A DNA stretch of 64,000 nucleotides from Chryseobacterium sp. SN22 (GTDB lineage: Bacteria; Bacteroidota; Bacteroidia; Flavobacteriales; Weeksellaceae): positions 62,001 to 126,000 of the forward strand of contig NZ_VTSX01000016.1 in the NCBI RefSeq assembly GCF_008329705.1, given 5' to 3'. Below, piece by piece: positions 35,077 through 43,455 of this stretch; within the stretch, counting starts at the first letter, position 1, and each line of letters opens with the position of its first letter. A program made the translations under genes and the position numbers. A model generated the notes under the pieces. That model was not told the DNA's origin and ran no database searches. It saw only the letters and a list, made by a program, of their open reading frames with translations.

Positions 35077-35271
35077 ATGGAAATCCCTAAAATTGTAGGT
35101 GCTGGTATCGTAGTACTAGGTGTAGGTATCGGTCTTGGTAAAATCGGAGCTGCTGCTCTTGAAGCTATCGCTAGACAACCTGAACAATCTGGAAAAATCC
35201 AAACAGCTATGCTTATCGCAGCTGCCCTTGTAGAAGGTGTTGCGTTTGCTGCTCTATTTGCAGTAAACTAA
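35077..35271 (+). CDS. atpE: ATP synthase F0 subunit c
   Basis: A 64-aa two-helix proteolipid that forms the rotating c-ring. Helix 1 carries the glycine-rich VVLGVGIGLGKIGAAALEAIARQPE, the polar loop is RQPEQSGKIQ, and helix 2 contains the ion-binding Glu in ALVEGVAFAALF. No extra Na+-type ligands are evident, so H+ is more likely. Followed within 10 bp by a perfect 16-bp hairpin before atpF, which may raise or stabilise atpE mRNA. Confidence 0.97.
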   Translation: MEIPKIVGAGIVVLGVGIGLGKIGAAALEAIARQPEQSGKIQTAMLIAAALVEGVAFAALFAVN

Positions 35272-35280
35272 TTAAACTAA

Positions 35281-35317
35281 AACCACTATCTGTAACGGTT
35301 GGTTACAGATAGTGGTT
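35281..35317 (+). promoter_or_regulatory. Perfect 16-bp intercistronic hairpin between atpE and atpF
   Basis: AACCACTATCTGTAAC (35281-35296) and its exact reverse complement (35302-35317) flank a 5-nt loop. No T run follows, only an A-rich tract, so a simple terminator is unlikely. A role as a 3' stabiliser or processing site for the high-stoichiometry c subunit message is inference. Confidence 0.7.
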
Positions 35318-35357
35318 ATTTAAGAAAAAAAGTAATAATTATTTATACATTTATATA

Positions 35358-35855
35358 ATGGAATTAATTCACCAGTTTTCATCAGGATTATTTATTATCC
35401 AAACAATTATCTTTCTGGCATTGTTATTATTGTTAGGCAAATTTGCTTGGAAACCTATTTTAAAATCAATTAACGATAGAGAAACTTCTATTGTTGATGC
35501 TCTTAATCAGGCTACATTGGCAAGAAAAGAGGTCGAAACTTTGAAAGAGGATAACGATAGAATCATCCGTGAGGCTAAAGTCGAGAGAGATGCCATCCTT
35601 AAAGAAGCCAGAGAAATCAGAGATAGAATCGTAGGTGAAGCTAAAGATGTTGCTAAATCTGAAGGCGATAAAATGATTGAAGCTGCTAAGCAAACCATCA
35701 ACGCTGAGAAAAATGCTGCTATGGCAGACATCAAATCCCAGATCGGTACTTTATCAGTGAACATTGCGGAATCGATCCTTCAACAGAAGCTTGACAACAG
35801 CGAAGCTCAAAACGAATTAGTTCAGAATTATTTAAACAAATCAAACCTTAACTAA
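35358..35855 (+). CDS. atpF: ATP synthase F0 subunit b
   Basis: A 165-aa subunit b, the peripheral stalk. One N-terminal membrane segment (about 8-28, GLFIIQTIIFLALLLLLGKFAW) is followed by a long charged coiled-coil helix (about 40-150) and the C-terminal delta-contacting end. It ends 2 bp before atpH (tight coupling). Confidence 0.96.
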   Translation: MELIHQFSSGLFIIQTIIFLALLLLLGKFAWKPILKSINDRETSIVDALNQATLARKEVETLKEDNDRIIREAKVERDAILKEAREIRDRIVGEAKDVAKSEGDKMIEAAKQTINAEKNAAMADIKSQIGTLSVNIAESILQQKLDNSEAQNELVQNYLNKSNLN

Positions 35856-35857
35856 GA

Positions 35858-36397
35858 ATGCTTACATCTAAAGTAGCTAAACGATACGCACAAGGTTTAC
35901 TTGATTTTACCAACGAATCAGGTCAGACGGCTACTGTATTTTCTGAAATGAAAGATGTGGTAAAGCTGATGAAAGAATCTGCAGACTTAAACAAATTCTT
36001 CCTGACGCCTTACATCGATTCCAAAAAGAAAGTAGAGGTAGCAAGCCAGATTTTTAAGGGATTATCACAATCTTCTCAAAACCTGATTACCCTGGTGATC
36101 AAGCACGGTCGTGAAAACCAGCTGAAAAATATCGCTCAGGAATTCATCAATAAGGTTGAAGATATTAACGGAGTACAGCGCGTAACGCTTACGACGGCAG
36201 CTCAGCTGTCGAAAGAGAACCTTGAGCAGATTTTAAGAGCATCCAATCTTGTTAACCTTAAGACCAACTTTGATTTGCAGGTTAATGTAAAGCCTGAGAT
36301 TTTAGGAGGTTATATTTTAAGAGTGGGAGATCAGCAGATTGATGCTTCTGTAAAATCCAAGCTTAACATCATTAAGAAAGATTTTCATTTAAATTAA
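35858..36397 (+). CDS. atpH: ATP synthase F1 subunit delta
   Basis: A 179-aa subunit delta linking F1 to the stalk. The N-terminal helical domain opens SKVAKRYAQGLLDFTNESGQT, and the C-terminal part has the family stretch GGYILRVGDQQIDASVKSKL. It lies 2 bp after atpF and 18 bp before atpA, within the operon. The length is normal. Confidence 0.96.
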   Translation: MLTSKVAKRYAQGLLDFTNESGQTATVFSEMKDVVKLMKESADLNKFFLTPYIDSKKKVEVASQIFKGLSQSSQNLITLVIKHGRENQLKNIAQEFINKVEDINGVQRVTLTTAAQLSKENLEQILRASNLVNLKTNFDLQVNVKPEILGGYILRVGDQQIDASVKSKLNIIKKDFHLN

Positions 36398-36415
36398 GAA
36401 AAAAACAACCATACA

Positions 36416-37993
36416 ATGGCAGAAATAAATCCGGCAGAAGTATCTGCGATCTTAAAACAGCAATTGGCCAACTTCGATACTCAATCAAACGTTGAGGAAG
36501 TAGGTACAGTTTTAACCATCGGTGATGGTATTGCTCGTGTATACGGGTTAGAAAACGTACAATACGGAGAGTTGGTGAAATTTTCTAGTGATGTAGAAGG
36601 TATTGTACTGAACCTTGAAGAAGACAACGTAGGGGTTGCTTTATTGGGGGAAAGTAAATTAGTAAAAGAAGGAGACACCGTAAGAAGAACCAACACCATC
36701 TCATCGATTAAAGTAGGAGAAGGCATGTTGGGAAGAGTAGTGGATACTCTGGGTAACCCGATCGATGGTAAAGGTCCTATTACAGGAGATTTATACGAAA
36801 TGCCATTGGAAAGAAAAGCACCGGGAGTTATCTACAGACAGCCGGTAACTGAGCCTTTACAATCGGGTATCGTGGCCATCGACTCCATGATTCCTGTAGG
36901 AAGAGGACAGAGAGAGCTTATCATCGGTGACCGACAAACCGGTAAAACGACTGTGGCGATTGATACGATCATCAATCAGAGAGAATTTTATGATGCAGGC
37001 CAGCCTGTATACTGTATATATGTTGCAATCGGGCAGAAAGCTTCTACCGTAGCACAAATCGTTAAAACTTTATCAGACAAAGGAGCTTTGGCTTATACCG
37101 TAATCGTTGCAGCTAACGCTTCAGATCCGGTTCCGATGCAGGTATATTCTGCGATGGCAGGAGCTTCTATCGGTGAGTTCTTCAGAGACACCGGAAGACC
37201 GGCTTTGATCGTTTATGATGATCTGTCCAAGCAGGCGGTTGCTTACCGTGAGCTTTCTCTTCTATTGAGAAGACCACCGGGCCGTGAAGCTTATCCTGGG
37301 GACGTTTTCTATCTTCACTCCAGATTATTGGAAAGAGCGGCAAAAGTAATCGCTGACGATACCATTGCAAGCCAGATGAACGACTTACCGGAATCTTTGA
37401 AGCCGATCGTAAAAGGAGGAGGATCGTTAACGGCACTTCCGATTATCGAAACTCAGGCAGGTGACGTTTCCGCCTATATCCCGACCAACGTAATCTCCAT
37501 TACCGACGGACAGATTTTCCTGGAATCTGATTTATTCAACTCAGGGGTTCGTCCGGCGATCAACGTGGGAATCTCCGTATCAAGGGTAGGAGGTAACGCT
37601 CAGATCAAATCAATGAAAAAAGTTTCCGGTACGCTTAAATTAGACCAGGCGCAATACAAAGAATTGGAAGCGTTTGCTAAATTCGGTTCCGATCTTGATG
37701 CTTCTACTTTGGCGGTTATCTCAAAAGGGGAAAGAAACGTAGAGTTGTTAAAGCAGCCGGTTAACTCTCCGCTTCCGGTAGACAGCCAGGTAGCGATGAT
37801 CTATGCAGGTACTGAAAACCTGTTGAGAAACGTTCCGATCAGAAAAGTAAAAGAATTCCAGACTGAATACATCGAGTTCCTGAGATCCAAGCACCCGGAT
37901 ACGATGGCAGCTATCAAAGCAGGAAAAATTGATGATTCAATCACCAGCGTTCTTAAGCAGGCAGCTAACGACCTAGCTTCTAAATATAACTAA
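36416..37993 (+). CDS. atpA: ATP synthase F1 subunit alpha
   Basis: A 525-aa non-catalytic nucleotide-binding alpha subunit. The P-loop is GDRQTGKT (171-178). Other signatures are the N-terminal beta-barrel ([18 protein letters not shown]), [23 protein letters not shown] and [10 protein letters not shown]. Full length. The spacer to atpG (74 bp) is made almost wholly of an inverted repeat of the CCTTAAA type. Confidence 0.98.
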   Translation: MAEINPAEVSAILKQQLANFDTQSNVEEVGTVLTIGDGIARVYGLENVQYGELVKFSSDVEGIVLNLEEDNVGVALLGESKLVKEGDTVRRTNTISSIKVGEGMLGRVVDTLGNPIDGKGPITGDLYEMPLERKAPGVIYRQPVTEPLQSGIVAIDSMIPVGRGQRELIIGDRQTGKTTVAIDTIINQREFYDAGQPVYCIYVAIGQKASTVAQIVKTLSDKGALAYTVIVAANASDPVPMQVYSAMAGASIGEFFRDTGRPALIVYDDLSKQAVAYRELSLLLRRPPGREAYPGDVFYLHSRLLERAAKVIADDTIASQMNDLPESLKPIVKGGGSLTALPIIETQAGDVSAYIPTNVISITDGQIFLESDLFNSGVRPAINVGISVSRVGGNAQIKSMKKVSGTLKLDQAQYKELEAFAKFGSDLDASTLAVISKGERNVELLKQPVNSPLPVDSQVAMIYAGTENLLRNVPIRKVKEFQTEYIEFLRSKHPDTMAAIKAGKIDDSITSVLKQAANDLASKYN

Positions 37994-38002
37994 AAATTCA
38001 AT

Positions 38003-38039
38003 GTTTAAGGTTTAGAATTCAAAGTTTTAAACCTTAAAC
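38003..38039. repeat. Inverted repeat between atpA and atpG
   Basis: GTTTAAGGTTTA (38003-38014) and TAAACCTTAAAC (38028-38039) are exact reverse complements with a 13-nt loop. Related degenerate copies continue to 38062. The 14-mer TTAAACCTTAAACT at 38027-38040 recurs exactly at 48990-49003, between etfB and etfA. Confidence 0.7.
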
Positions 38040-38067
38040 TTCAGACCTTAAACCTTGAACCAAAATA

Positions 38068-38931
38068 ATGGCAAACTTAAAAGAAATACGAGGCAGAATT
38101 ACATCAATTTCATCAACGATGCAGATTACCCGTGCCATGAAAATGGTTTCCGCTGCGAAACTTAAAAAAGCACAGGACGCCATCGTGATGTTGAGACCTT
38201 ATTCTGAGAAACTTCAGGAACTGATCCAGAATGTAAATTCAAGCTCGGATCCCGACCAGATTTCGGTTTATGCTCAGAAAAGACAGGTGAGAAGAATCCT
38301 TTTCATCGCCGTTACTTCAAACAGAGGTCTTGCAGGAGCTTTTAATTCATCCATCGTTAAGGAACTGAACACTCAGTTTCAGAACAATTCCCAATACGAA
38401 GTAGAAGTACTTTCTATCGGTAAAAAAGCTTTTGATGCAGTAAGAAGAAACCGTACGGTATATGCCAACGAAAGCGGAATTTACGATAAGCTGAGCTTTG
38501 AAGCGGTTTCCCATGTGGCAGAAGCGGTAATGGACAGCTTCAGAGAAGGTAAATTTGACGAAGTTTATTTAATTTATAATAAATTCGTGAATGCAGCAAC
38601 GCAGGAAGTAACCACCGAACAGCTTCTTCCGATTTCAATGCCTGAAACTACAGAACCTCAGGTGGAAACAGATTACATCTTCGAACCTAGCAGAGCGGAA
38701 ATCCTTGACAATCTGATTCCTAAGTCCATTAAGACTCAGGTTTTCAAAGCAGTTCTTGATTCGGTAGCTTCCGAACACGGAGCAAGGATGACAGCCATGC
38801 ATAAAGCAACCGATAATGCCCAGGCACTGAAAAATGATCTGGTTATTTTCTACAACAAAGCAAGACAGGCAGCTATTACCAACGAGATCCTTGAGATCGT
38901 TTCCGGAGCTGAAGCTTTGAAAAATTCATAA
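38068..38931 (+). CDS. atpG: ATP synthase F1 subunit gamma
   Basis: A 287-aa gamma subunit, the rotating central shaft. The N-terminal helix (MANLKEIRGRITSISSTMQITRAMKMVSAAKLKKAQ) and the C-terminal helix (MKATDNAQ-type HKATDNAQALKNDL, then NKARQAAITNEILEIVSGAEAL) are conserved, with an ITSNRGLAGAFN core. It closes the operon at a strong terminator. atpD and atpC are not next to it, as is common in Bacteroidota. Confidence 0.98.
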   Translation: MANLKEIRGRITSISSTMQITRAMKMVSAAKLKKAQDAIVMLRPYSEKLQELIQNVNSSSDPDQISVYAQKRQVRRILFIAVTSNRGLAGAFNSSIVKELNTQFQNNSQYEVEVLSIGKKAFDAVRRNRTVYANESGIYDKLSFEAVSHVAEAVMDSFREGKFDEVYLIYNKFVNAATQEVTTEQLLPISMPETTEPQVETDYIFEPSRAEILDNLIPKSIKTQVFKAVLDSVASEHGARMTAMHKATDNAQALKNDLVIFYNKARQAAITNEILEIVSGAEALKNS

Positions 38932-38960
38932 ATAATTATTTTACCATAGTATTTATATTA

Positions 38961-38988
38961 AAGCATCGTGTACCACGATGCTTTTTTT
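38961..38988 (+). terminator. Terminator after atpG
   Basis: AAGCATCGTG and CACGATGCTT form a perfect stem with a 3-nt loop and a T run. Confidence 0.88.
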
Positions 38989-39005
38989 GTTATTTTTATT
39001 TTGTA

Positions 39006-39013
39006 TATATTTG
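39006..39013 (+). promoter_or_regulatory. Promoter element of the CNNM-clpS unit
   Basis: TATATTTG lies 26 bp before the start at 39040. Confidence 0.6.
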
Positions 39014-39039
39014 TAGGAACAAATTTATATCACTTCTAA

Positions 39040-40398
39040 ATGGATTCGGACATAGTCAGGCTTTTGCTGGCCTTATTACTTGTTTTACTTAATGGCTTCT
39101 TTGTAGCCGCAGAATTTTCAATCGTTAAAGTTCGTTATTCACAGATCCAGCTGAAAGCCGCAGAGGGGAACTCTATGGCCAAGCAGGCGGAACACATCAT
39201 CAAGCATCTTGATGAATACCTTTCGGCCACACAGCTTGGAATCACCTTGGCTTCCCTTGCCCTGGGTTGGGTAGGAGAAAGCGCCTTACACCATATTGTT
39301 GAAAATATTTTCGATTCTCTTAACGTTGAGCTCAGTCAGGCTACCGTTACTTCAATCTCGGTAATTACGAGTTTTGTTCTCATTACGATTATGCACATTG
39401 TTTTCGGCGAGCTGATCCCGAAATCCATTGCCATCAGGAAATCGGAAGCGACCACCATGGCGACAGCCATCCCGTTAAGGGTTTTCTATACTGTCTTCAA
39501 ACCGTTTATCTGGTTGATGAACTTGATGTCCAATACCTTCTTAAGGCTGGTGAAAATTCATCCGGCGTCGGAGCATGAAATTCATTCCACCGAGGAGCTT
39601 CAGCTTTTGGTTAAGCAGAGTGCGGACAGTGGGGAAATCGAAGAGGAAAACTACGAGATTATAAAAAATGCTTTTGATTTTACGGATCATTCAGCTAAAC
39701 AAATTATGGTTCCGCGTCAGAATATTACTTCTATTGATTTTGAGGAGGACGTGAATGAGATCATCAATAAAATCATGGACAGCGGTTATTCCAGGATTCC
39801 GGTATATATGGACTCCATCGATAACATCATCGGCATCCTGTACACCAAAGAAATTATCAGGGAATTCGTGAAAAGAAAAGGCGAGCTGAACCATGATGAT
39901 CTTAAGGAACTCATGAGAGATGCCTTCTTTGTTGTAGGAAGCAAGAAAATTTCAGATTTACTGAAAATTTTCCAGCAGAAGAAGCAGCATCTGGCTATTG
40001 TCATCGATGAATTCGGCGGAACCGAGGGAATTATTACCCTGGAAGATATTCTTGAAGAACTGGTAGGAGAAATCCAGGATGAAGAAGATGACGAAGAGAA
40101 AATCGTGGATAAGATCGGCGAAAACACCTATTGGGTACAGGCTACGCAGCCGTTAGATGAAATCAATGAATTCTTACCGAAGAAACTTGCCCTTTCGGAA
40201 GAAAGCGAATACAATACCCTGGCCGGATTCATTCTTCACGCGTTGGAAGATATCCCGGAGGAAAACCAGGAGTTTGAGCTTGAGAATTATCAGTTTAAAA
40301 TTCTGAAAATGAATAACAAAAGCGTGGAACTTGTAGAACTGGTGTATGAGGAACCCAATAACATCAATGACCTAGCGGAGAAAATAGGAGAGGTTTAA
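39040..40398 (+). CDS. CNNM/CBS domain (hemolysin C/CorC-type) membrane protein
   Basis: A 452-aa protein with an N-terminal CNNM (DUF21) domain of about four membrane helices (1-190; MDSDIVRLLLALLLVLLNGFFVAAEF). A CBS pair follows at about 205-335 (MVPRQNI, DSGYSRIPVYMDSIDNIIGILYTKEI, FGGTEGIITLEDILEELVGEI) and then a CorC/HlyC-type C-terminal domain (360-445). CNNM proteins are linked to Mg2+ (and Co2+) transport in other organisms; the hemolysin name is historical. The stop is 11 bp before clpS, so they probably form one unit. Confidence 0.93.
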   Translation: MDSDIVRLLLALLLVLLNGFFVAAEFSIVKVRYSQIQLKAAEGNSMAKQAEHIIKHLDEYLSATQLGITLASLALGWVGESALHHIVENIFDSLNVELSQATVTSISVITSFVLITIMHIVFGELIPKSIAIRKSEATTMATAIPLRVFYTVFKPFIWLMNLMSNTFLRLVKIHPASEHEIHSTEELQLLVKQSADSGEIEEENYEIIKNAFDFTDHSAKQIMVPRQNITSIDFEEDVNEIINKIMDSGYSRIPVYMDSIDNIIGILYTKEIIREFVKRKGELNHDDLKELMRDAFFVVGSKKISDLLKIFQQKKQHLAIVIDEFGGTEGIITLEDILEELVGEIQDEEDDEEKIVDKIGENTYWVQATQPLDEINEFLPKKLALSEESEYNTLAGFILHALEDIPEENQEFELENYQFKILKMNNKSVELVELVYEEPNNINDLAEKIGEV

Positions 40399-40409
40399 TC
40401 TGTTTTTAA

Positions 40410-40724
40410 ATGAATAACAATATGTTTTACAACCATATAAAAGATTACGACGACCCGAAACGGAAGTATGAAGAAGAAGTTCTGGTACTGGAAGAGACGG
40501 ATGAAGTCTATAAACTGGTACTGCATAATGATGATGTTCATACCTTTGATTACGTCATCGATTCTTTGATTGAAATCTGTAAACATACCTTGGAACAAGC
40601 GGAACAATGCACTTTGCTGGTTCATTTCAAAGGCAAATGTACCGTAAAAACAGGTTCGCTGGATCTCCTGAAACCCATGCATGAAAAATTACTTTCAAGG
40701 GAATTAACCAGCGAAATCGTATAG
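40410..40724 (+). CDS. clpS: ATP-dependent Clp protease adaptor ClpS
   Basis: A 104-aa N-recognin adaptor that delivers N-degron substrates to ClpA/ClpC-ClpP. The core is VYKLVLHNDDVHTFDYVIDSLIEIC, with the conserved NDD-H/T substrate pocket. EQAEQCTLLVHFKGKCTVKTGS and the C-terminal helix complete it. A possible later ATG at 40422 changes only the first four residues. It is just after the CNNM gene and is closed by a terminator at 40730-40752. Confidence 0.95.
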   Translation: MNNNMFYNHIKDYDDPKRKYEEEVLVLEETDEVYKLVLHNDDVHTFDYVIDSLIEICKHTLEQAEQCTLLVHFKGKCTVKTGSLDLLKPMHEKLLSRELTSEIV

Positions 40725-40729
40725 TACAG

Positions 40730-40753
40730 TCCGGCAACATTGCCGGATTTTTG
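40730..40753 (+). terminator. Terminator after clpS
   Basis: TCCGGCAA and TTGCCGGA form a perfect stem with a 2-nt loop and T run. Confidence 0.85.
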
Positions 40754-41106
40754 TTAGGGTTAATGCAGCTCAGGATAAGATCGATTATTGGATGGAAGAG
40801 GGAAGCCGGATACCGGAAATTTCCTATGCTGAAAATAAAATAAATATTATTGAGTTTAGTTAAAAAAATAAGTGTTCAGAGCTTATTTAAGATCAATAAA
40901 AATTTATTTAGTATAAAAGCGAATAGTTTATGCTGAGCTTGTCGAAATACCCCCTACGAACGGAAATGTTCCCCAAAATTTTACGTAAATCTTTTCTGAT
41001 GCCGCCAGCTAATCAAATCCATCTACTTACTTTTTAAAACAGATTAATTTCAGTCCTTAAAAAATACTATCTTGCTTCACCTGCTTCAGGCTTTTAAATA
41101 AAATAG
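40754..41106. other. Intergenic region with repeat-like tracts, no gene seen
   Basis: About 350 bp without a supportable gene. 40793-40826 reads as a GGAAG/CCGGA-rich tract (agggaagccggataccgg), and 40931-40950 carries TGCTGAGCTTGTCGAAATAC, the core of a repeat found in many flavobacterial genomes. The rest is AT-rich. Confidence 0.5.
40931..40950. repeat. Dispersed 'GAGCTTGTCGAA' repeat core
   Basis: TGCTGAGCTTGTCGAAATAC matches, from general knowledge of flavobacterial intergenic DNA, the TTCGACAAGCTCAGC element (reverse complement). Only this copy is evident in the window. Confidence 0.5.
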
Positions 41107-41114
41107 TATATTTG
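41107..41114 (+). promoter_or_regulatory. Promoter element of udk
   Basis: TATATTTG lies 25 bp before the udk start. Confidence 0.55.
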
Positions 41115-41139
41115 TAAAAACTATAAAAGAACAAAAAGA

Positions 41140-41754
41140 ATGCTTGTAATAGGAATTGCAGGAGGTACCGGATCCGGTAAAACGACGGTGGTGGACAAAA
41201 TTATCCAGCAGCTGGATATTGAGGGAATGAACATCCTTTCACAGGACAATTATTATCATGATAACCATAACCTTACCCTGGTAGAAAGGGAAGCCTTGAA
41301 TTATGACCATCCGAAGTCCATCGATTTCGACCTGTTGATCAAACACGTAAGAGCATTAAAAAACAACCAGCCGATAGAGCAGCCAATTTACAGCTTTGTA
41401 ACACATTCCAGAACCGGCGATCATGTTACGGTAGAGCCTAAAAACGTATTGGTAGTAGAAGGAATTCTTGTGCTGACCAACAAGGAGCTGCTGAAAGAAT
41501 TCGACCTCAAGGTATTCGTACATGCTGATTCCGATGAAAGGCTGATCAGGAGGATCAGGAGGGATACGCAGGAAAGGGGAAGGGATCTTAACGAGGTGCT
41601 GCACCGTTACCAGACGACTTTAAAGCCGATGCACCAGGAATTTATCGAGCCTTCAAAAAATGAAGCGGATCTGATTATCCCGAACATGCGGCAGAATTCT
41701 GTTGCCATCGACTTTTTAACAACTGTTATTAAAAATTCGTTGAGAAAACATTAG
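41140..41754 (+). CDS. udk: Uridine kinase
   Basis: A 204-aa uridine/cytidine kinase for pyrimidine salvage. The P-loop is GGTGSGKT (8-15). Next come LSQDNYYHDNHN and NYDHPKSIDFDLL (nucleoside-binding), then the lid region IRRIRRDTQERGRDLNEVL and a C-terminal KNEADLIIPNM. Typical length. It lies 2 bp before the FtsB/DivIC-like gene, suggesting translation coupling. Confidence 0.96.
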   Translation: MLVIGIAGGTGSGKTTVVDKIIQQLDIEGMNILSQDNYYHDNHNLTLVEREALNYDHPKSIDFDLLIKHVRALKNNQPIEQPIYSFVTHSRTGDHVTVEPKNVLVVEGILVLTNKELLKEFDLKVFVHADSDERLIRRIRRDTQERGRDLNEVLHRYQTTLKPMHQEFIEPSKNEADLIIPNMRQNSVAIDFLTTVIKNSLRKH

Positions 41755-41756
41755 TC

Positions 41757-42113
41757 ATGAAAGAAAATAAACTGATCAGGGACATTCAGCCGAAGTCTGA
41801 AACATTTAAGCTTATTCAGAAGTATATTCTGAATAAATATACCATTACCATCTGCCTGTTTCTGGTCTGGATGATTTTCTTTGACAAAACTTCTTTCCTT
41901 GTAATTAACGAGCTCAACGGCGAAATCAATAAATATGAAGAGCAGCTTCAGTATTATAAAACCGAATATGAAAAAAATGATGCGTTCTATAAAAAGCTGA
42001 TGAACAACAAATCTGAAAAGGAAAAATACGCCCGCGAAAATTATTTCATGAAAAAACCGAATGAAGAAATCTTTATTCTGGTGGTAGACAGTACAAAAGT
42101 TGCAAAAAAATAG
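41757..42113 (+). CDS. Septum formation initiator family protein (FtsB/DivIC-like)
   Basis: A 118-aa bitopic membrane protein. A cytosolic N-terminus is followed by one membrane helix (about 28-48, YTITICLFLVWMIFFDKTSFLVI), a coiled coil (about 50-85, LNGEINKYEEQLQYYKTEYEKND) and the family tail EKYARENYFMKKPNEEIFILV. DivIC/FtsB proteins join FtsL and FtsQ in the divisome. It is 2 bp after udk, a neighbour pairing common in the Bacteroidota. The division role is by family. Confidence 0.88.
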   Translation: MKENKLIRDIQPKSETFKLIQKYILNKYTITICLFLVWMIFFDKTSFLVINELNGEINKYEEQLQYYKTEYEKNDAFYKKLMNNKSEKEKYARENYFMKKPNEEIFILVVDSTKVAKK

Positions 42114-42118
42114 CTAAA

Positions 42119-42245
42119 CTGGAAATGATGAATGCTCAATTCGCTTCGCTTGCCAATTCAGGTATTTCAAGATTCATTTATTCACTTGCAAGCAATACTG
42201 CCAATTAAATATTCACAATTTACCCATTACCATAATCCACTACGC
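42119..42245. repeat. Dispersed intergenic repeat, copy 1
   Basis: The core TTCGCTTCGCTTGCCAATTC (42140-42159) and the tail CACAATTTACCCATTACCATAAT recur in a related form at 49990-50100. It lies between the divIC-like gene and the mutase gene. Confidence 0.55.
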
Positions 42246-42246
42246 C

Positions 42247-43398
42247 ATGTCAGACAACGCCTGGGAAAATTTAGTAAAGAAACAGCTTAAGACCGATGAT
42301 ATTTATTCCGTTCTTAAAAAAGAAAACCTGGAAGGAATTCAGGTGAAACCTTTTTACGAATCTGTGGAACAGCCTTTGGCAAACCTGCCTAAAATCGAGG
42401 AAAGTACCCACTTGGTGGCAAATTATCACGAAAGCCTGGTAGACGATGTATTCGCGTTTCTACTGGATCGGAATGTGGAGAATCTTGAACAGAAAACCAT
42501 TTTTGTAAATAATACAGACCTGGCCGGACACATCAGCCCGAAAGAAGAAGACCAGTATTTTTCGTTAATCGATGTTTTTGATGAGAAAAAGGCGGTGATT
42601 GATGATCAGCTGGTGAAAGAATTGCTGGCCAAACAGTTCAGAAGAAATATTTGCGTTGATATTTCCCTTCATCAGAATGCCGGAGCGGCGATTTATCAGC
42701 AACTCGGGGTTGCGCTGGCCAAAACAAAAGAACTGGTGGAAATTTATGGTACGGAAATTCTAAACAAATTACTATTCAGAATTGCCATCGGACCCAACTA
42801 TTTCTTTGAAATGGCAAAGCTGAGGGCATTTAAAATTGTTTTTAATCAGCTTTCCAAAGAATATGGTCTGGATGAAATTCCCTATATTTTTGCTGAAACT
42901 TCTTTCCGGAATAAAGCCGTTTCCGATAAGGAAAATAATCTGATCCGCTCTACCCTGGAATTGGCTTCAGCCATGATCGGAGGTGCTGATGCGGTATTCA
43001 GCAATAATTATCTGGTTGACCGAAGCACCGAAAATTCGGAAGAAATCTCCTTCAAACAACAGATTGTTTTAGCCTACGAGAGTATTATCAATGTCTTTGA
43101 AGATGCCTCTAACGGAAGCTATTATGTAGAAGATATTAGCCGACAGATTGCAGAAAAAGCATGGGCTTTTTTTGTAGAGATTGAAGAAACCGGAGGCTAC
43201 CTGCAGCTTTTAAAACAGGGAATTATCCAGAAGAAAATCTATGACCATGCCGTACAAGAACAGAAATGGGTGGAAGAAGGAAAAATAAAGCTGATCGGTG
43301 TAAACCTGTATCCTAAACTGGAAGCGAAAAGACCAATTGAAGAATTATACAGCGAAAAAGACATTAAAGCTGTTCGCTGGGCCGAAATGTTTGAGTGA
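42247..43398 (+). CDS. mutA: Methylmalonyl-CoA mutase small (beta) subunit-like
   Basis: A 383-aa protein related to the small, non-catalytic subunit of methylmalonyl-CoA mutase. The N-terminal part (WENLVKKQLKTDDIYSVLKKENLEGIQVKPFY) and the TIM-barrel-like stretch (FFEMAKLRAFKIVFNQLSKEYG, SAMIGGADAVFSNNY) match the family. It ends without a B12-binding domain, as expected for the small chain. The family's large subunit (mutB/scpA) is not within this window, so the usual two-gene pair is split or distant. Partner of propionyl-CoA/succinyl-CoA metabolism by family. Confidence 0.85.
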   Translation: MSDNAWENLVKKQLKTDDIYSVLKKENLEGIQVKPFYESVEQPLANLPKIEESTHLVANYHESLVDDVFAFLLDRNVENLEQKTIFVNNTDLAGHISPKEEDQYFSLIDVFDEKKAVIDDQLVKELLAKQFRRNICVDISLHQNAGAAIYQQLGVALAKTKELVEIYGTEILNKLLFRIAIGPNYFFEMAKLRAFKIVFNQLSKEYGLDEIPYIFAETSFRNKAVSDKENNLIRSTLELASAMIGGADAVFSNNYLVDRSTENSEEISFKQQIVLAYESIINVFEDASNGSYYVEDISRQIAEKAWAFFVEIEETGGYLQLLKQGIIQKKIYDHAVQEQKWVEEGKIKLIGVNLYPKLEAKRPIEELYSEKDIKAVRWAEMFE

Positions 43399-43455
43399 GT
43401 GTAAATGACTGAGTAAGCCTCATTTTAGCTAAACAAAATTTATAATTCAGATAAG

